This document shows positions 6,276 through 8,198 of a stretch of 8,198 nt of DNA, in pieces. The first letter of the stretch is position 1. Each line of letters opens with the position of its first letter. The notes under the pieces were generated by a model. It ran no database searches. It saw nothing but the letters and a program-made list of their open reading frames with translations, and was not told the DNA's origin. The stretch is from CAXRGH01 sp964230195 (GTDB lineage: Bacteria > Pseudomonadota > Gammaproteobacteria > Enterobacterales > Alteromonadaceae). Where the stretch lies: contig CAXRGH010000061.1 in NCBI GenBank assembly GCA_964230195.1, positions 1-8,198 on the forward strand, in the 5' to 3' direction. The translations under genes and the position numbers were made by a program.

Positions 6276-7223
6276 TTACGCGAACAATGGAATAAGCAAT
6301 GCTAAGCCGACACTCAATGCAAGTCCCGTCAGCGCTTTCAATATATCACTGAAGACAATGCGGGCAGAGTCAGAAATGGGAGGATCATATAGGTGTAGGC
6401 TAATTGCCAGCTGGCGGCCCGCGAGCAATCCTAAGAATACCCAAGTTGTACTCATGGGCATATTACTCCACTCTTTAAAAACTAACAGAATAAGCCCGTA
6501 CAACAAATCAATAACACAAGCTGCACGAATGTCGGCAGTGCCGGTCTTGTTGTTGACTATTTTTTGGATCTGTCCACCCATCTGCTTAAATATGAAGCCT
6601 TGCAATATCACAAGAAATATCAGCGCTATTATCATAGTGCCTGAAGAGATTGAACGCGGAACGTAAACAAAGATATTCGCCAAGTCTTGAATCAACCATT
6701 GACTCCACAGGAAAGCGGTTGATAACCACTGAGCGACAACCCAGCCCCAGTGTATTGGTTGGTCTTGAGTACGCAAAAAATGAGCATTTAATTGGCGAAT
6801 GACAAACCGGTATAAAATAATAGAAACAAAGAAGGCAACCCCATACCCTAACAAGGACTTGGTTAACATGGCGTCAATATTTTTTGGGTTGAATACGATA
6901 AGCACCATGAAGGTGGTACTCACGGGCACGCCAAAACGTGTTAACGCCAAAATCACCAGCGGAGGGAGGATGTGGTACCACTGAATACCATTGTCTGGCC
7001 ATGGGAATTTTTCTAATCGTCCAAACGCTGGATCACCCTGATTGAGATACCATCCGATCAGGACAACAGTAATTAGAACGGATGATGCAAATGCCCAAAG
7101 CAACCACCAAGGACGGTGAGCATTTGATGCGATAAATGTACCCAGTGTCTGTATAGAATCATTGGCTATGATTGAATAGGCGGCAAGTGCGAAGCCAATT
7201 AACATTAAAAATTCTAGTTCCAT
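6276..7223 (-). CDS. Small divergent PiT-family (inorganic phosphate transporter-like) membrane protein
   Basis: 315 residues from ATG 7223; about nine hydrophobic segments place it in the inner membrane. It shows the two-fold inverted organisation of PiT transporters, which move phosphate with H+ or Na+ (numbers here count from the TTG at 7235, four residues earlier). The first half has ANDSIQTLGT (24-33), a version of the PiT GANDxxNxxGT signature, and GVPVSTT (102-108). The second half has QDLANIFVYVPR (183-194), a degenerate copy, and MPMSTT (259-264), matching the family's PVSTTH. It is shorter than typical PiT proteins (over 400 residues), lacks the long central loop, and has lost the His after both STT motifs. 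No PhoU-like or DUF47 partner gene is adjacent. The ligand could be phosphate, sulfate or something else. The TTG start at 7235 has AAGG about 9 nt upstream, so the longer form is possible; ATG 7223 is preferred on codon grounds. It is at least 342 bp upstream of the secreted-protein gene and probably a separate unit. Confidence 0.8.
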   Translation of the reverse strand: MELEFLMLIGFALAAYSIIANDSIQTLGTFIASNAHRPWWLLWAFASSVLITVVLIGWYLNQGDPAFGRLEKFPWPDNGIQWYHILPPLVILALTRFGVPVSTTFMVLIVFNPKNIDAMLTKSLLGYGVAFFVSIILYRFVIRQLNAHFLRTQDQPIHWGWVVAQWLSTAFLWSQWLIQDLANIFVYVPRSISSGTMIIALIFLVILQGFIFKQMGGQIQKIVNNKTGTADIRAACVIDLLYGLILLVFKEWSNMPMSTTWVFLGLLAGRQLAISLHLYDPPISDSARIVFSDILKALTGLALSVGLALLIPLFA

Positions 7224-7488
7224 CGGACATACCAATGCTGAAAACCTTGAATGATAATAGACATCCTATGTGTCAGTAATATGAAATAAAGTGTACTCAG
7301 TATTGAAGTATTTGAAACAAAGTGAGGCAGGCTAAAAAACTATCGAACAGACCCTGAAAAACTTAACTATCTAATCACTGATCAAAATCGTAAAAATGTC
7401 TGTCAAAGATGAAAAAATTATTTCAGCCATAATCACCTGATACTGCGATGTAAATTGTCAACTTTTTACTAAATTTGCCGATAATCTC

Positions 7489-7506
7489 TTTACAACCATT
7501 TTACAA
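7489..7506. promoter_or_regulatory. Tandem TTTACAA boxes with 11-bp period, Pho-box-like layout
   Basis: TTTACAA occurs at 7489-7495 and again at 7500-7506, exactly one helical turn (11 bp) apart. Read on the - strand this is TTGTAAA-ATGG-TTGTAAA. The 7+4+7 arrangement is that of a PhoB binding site (two direct repeats with AT-rich spacers), though only some bases match the CTGTCAT consensus. It lies ~265 bp before the PiT-like start and 90 bp before the lipoprotein start. Confidence 0.25.
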
Positions 7507-7583
7507 TTGAATCGTTCTTCGATACATTAGCGGTGTTTTTTATTAACAAAAATACCAATGATTGCTAGAGCCAATTACGGCAC

Positions 7584-7589
7584 GGGAAG
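7584..7589 (+). promoter_or_regulatory. Ribosome binding site of the cadherin-domain lipoprotein
   Basis: GGGAAG at 7584-7589 lies 6 nt before ATG 7596. It supports this start, which also gives a well-formed lipoprotein signal peptide. Confidence 0.6.
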
Positions 7590-7595
7590 TAAAGT

Positions 7596-8198
7596 ATGAA
7601 ACAATTTTCGCATTCTAAAGTGTTTATTCTAACGTCCACCTTATTAACTGCTGCGGCATGTGGCGGTGGTGGCGGTGGTGAATCGGGCACCAACACAGGT
7701 ACAGATAATGGTGGTTCTGTTGATACCAGTATCGATTTCACAATAAGCAGTGGAGCCGCGTTTACGACACCAGAAAACAGTGCTTTTACCTCACCGGCAG
7801 CAACACTCTCTGGTGACTCACCGAGTGGAACTGTTAATTATTCACTATCAGGTGCAGATGCGAGCGTACTTTCGGTAAATACCTCATCGGGCGCGATTTC
7901 TCTTACAGCACAAGACTTTGAGAATGCGGCTGACGAAAACAATGATAATGTGTATGCAGCAACACTCACCGCAACTGATTCAGATGGTAACAGTGACTCT
8001 CTTGCTGTAACCGTAACTGTCACTGATGTTGACGAAAATACTGGCGGCACAGGCGGTACTGATGGCACAGACGGTACTGATGGCACAGACGGCACAGACG
8101 GCACAGACGGCACAGACGGCACAGACGGCACAGGCGGCACAGGCGGCACAGGCGGCACAGACGGCACAGGCGGCACAGACGGCACAGACGGCACTGAT
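7596..8198 (+). CDS. Cadherin-domain surface lipoprotein with Gly-Thr-Asp repeat tract (3' partial)
   Basis: The frame runs from ATG 7596 to the last base without a stop; 201 residues are visible. Residues 1-21 form a lipoprotein signal peptide (KVFILTSTLL core, then TAAA) followed by Cys22, the likely lipidated residue. GGGGGG (23-28) makes a flexible spacer, and Gly rather than Asp after the Cys suggests outer-membrane sorting. Residues ~45-148 are one cadherin-like domain with the usual calcium-site landmarks: PENS (59-62), SGAISL (98-103), DFEN (107-110), DENNDN (113-118), ATDSDGN (126-132) and DVDEN (144-148). From 150 on the protein is Gly-Gly-(Gly-Thr-Asp/Gly)n with Gly at every third position. 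The likely role is a calcium-dependent, cell-surface adhesin or matrix protein; the rest of the protein, and any effector domain, is outside the window. Confidence 0.85.
   Translation, partial: MKQFSHSKVFILTSTLLTAAACGGGGGGESGTNTGTDNGGSVDTSIDFTISSGAAFTTPENSAFTSPAATLSGDSPSGTVNYSLSGADASVLSVNTSSGAISLTAQDFENAADENNDNVYAATLTATDSDGNSDSLAVTVTVTDVDENTGGTGGTDGTDGTDGTDGTDGTDGTDGTDGTGGTGGTGGTDGTGGTDGTDGTD
8046..8198 (+). repeat. 9-bp tandem repeat (GGCACAGAC, 17 units) encoding Gly-Thr-Asp/Gly
   Basis: Seventeen uninterrupted 9-bp units run to the window end. The main unit is GGCACAGAC; variants are GGCACAGGC (Gly at third position, five units) and GGTACTGAT at 8055-8063 and 8073-8081. The final visible unit is GGCACTGAT (8190-8198). 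The third residues read G-D8-G3-D-G-D3. Near identity at DNA level, not just protein level, indicates recent expansion by slipped-strand pairing or recombination. The tract may continue beyond the window. Confidence 0.92.

Larger units (their letters stand above)
7224..7595. other. Divergent AT-rich intergenic region between the PiT-like gene and the lipoprotein gene
   Basis: About 370 bp with no believable gene. It must carry promoters for both divergent genes. For the + strand gene, TTGTCA (7455-7460) and GATAAT (7480-7485) are the best-looking boxes, but their 19-nt spacing is long. The tandem TTTACAA pair (7489-7506) and an 18-nt segment (7401-7418) that recurs at 6119-6136 also lie here. 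No convincing - strand promoter could be chosen. Confidence 0.55.

Noticed and set aside
6250..6666. + strand 138-residue open frame
   Set aside because: It is antisense to the PiT-like gene and shows no family features or plausible composition.
7455..7485. TTGTCA ... GATAAT as a + strand promoter for the lipoprotein gene
   Set aside because: The 19-nt spacing is longer than usual; kept only as a weak candidate in the intergenic description.
7838..8194. - strand open frame rich in Pro-Val-Pro/Ser repeats
   Set aside because: It is the antisense reading of the 9-bp repeat and the cadherin domain; the + strand frame has a ribosome binding site, a lipoprotein signal and a recognisable domain.
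8046..8198. Tandem repeat considered as CRISPR
   Set aside because: Units are 9 bp, contiguous and coding, with no spacers and no cas genes.

Overview
The window looks like a piece of a chromosome from a marine-type Gammaproteobacterium (Vibrio/Shewanella/Alteromonas-like). This is an inference from gene content: a probable GlyGly-CTERM surface protein, a cadherin-domain lipoprotein, a secreted carbohydrate-active modular protein, a GMC alcohol dehydrogenase and a Tag-like glycosylase, with moderate GC coding DNA and AT-rich spacers. No 16S rRNA, tRNA or other firm taxonomic marker is present.

Layout. (1) 1-360, + strand: the C-terminal end of a large repeat-type surface protein ending in a Gly-Gly / hydrophobic / basic tail, followed by a strong Rho-independent terminator at 389-427. 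(2) 457-2788, - strand: a two-gene unit, a divergent DNA-3-methyladenine glycosylase I (Tag-like) gene followed by a GMC flavoprotein alcohol dehydrogenase (AlkJ/BetA-like) gene, with a 20-nt overlap. (3) 2846-2876: a perfect hairpin plus T8 tract that ends the next - strand gene and separates the two units. (4) 2907-5933, - strand: a 1008-residue secreted protein with a signal peptide, an apparent TIM-barrel glycoside-hydrolase-like region that I cannot place in a named family, a middle region like that of GH42 enzymes, and two tandem CBM4/9-like modules. (5) 5934-6275: an AT-rich control region with several inverted repeats, one overlapping a candidate -35 box. (6) 6276-7223, - strand: a small, divergent PiT (inorganic phosphate transporter)-like membrane protein. 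(7) 7224-7595: an AT-rich divergent intergenic region. (8) 7596 to the window end, + strand: the start of a lipoprotein with a cadherin-like domain followed by a 9-bp tandem repeat encoding Gly-Thr-Asp/Gly triplets, still open at the last base.

How the parts relate. The two + strand genes at the edges both encode calcium-binding-type, cell-surface repeat proteins. The four - strand genes between them form at least two transcription units (glycosylase-dehydrogenase, and the glycoside-hydrolase-like gene alone). Nothing ties them into one pathway. I see no phage, transposon, CRISPR, toxin-antitoxin or defence module. The most uncertain and interesting item is the 1008-residue secreted enzyme-like protein and its palindrome-rich promoter region.
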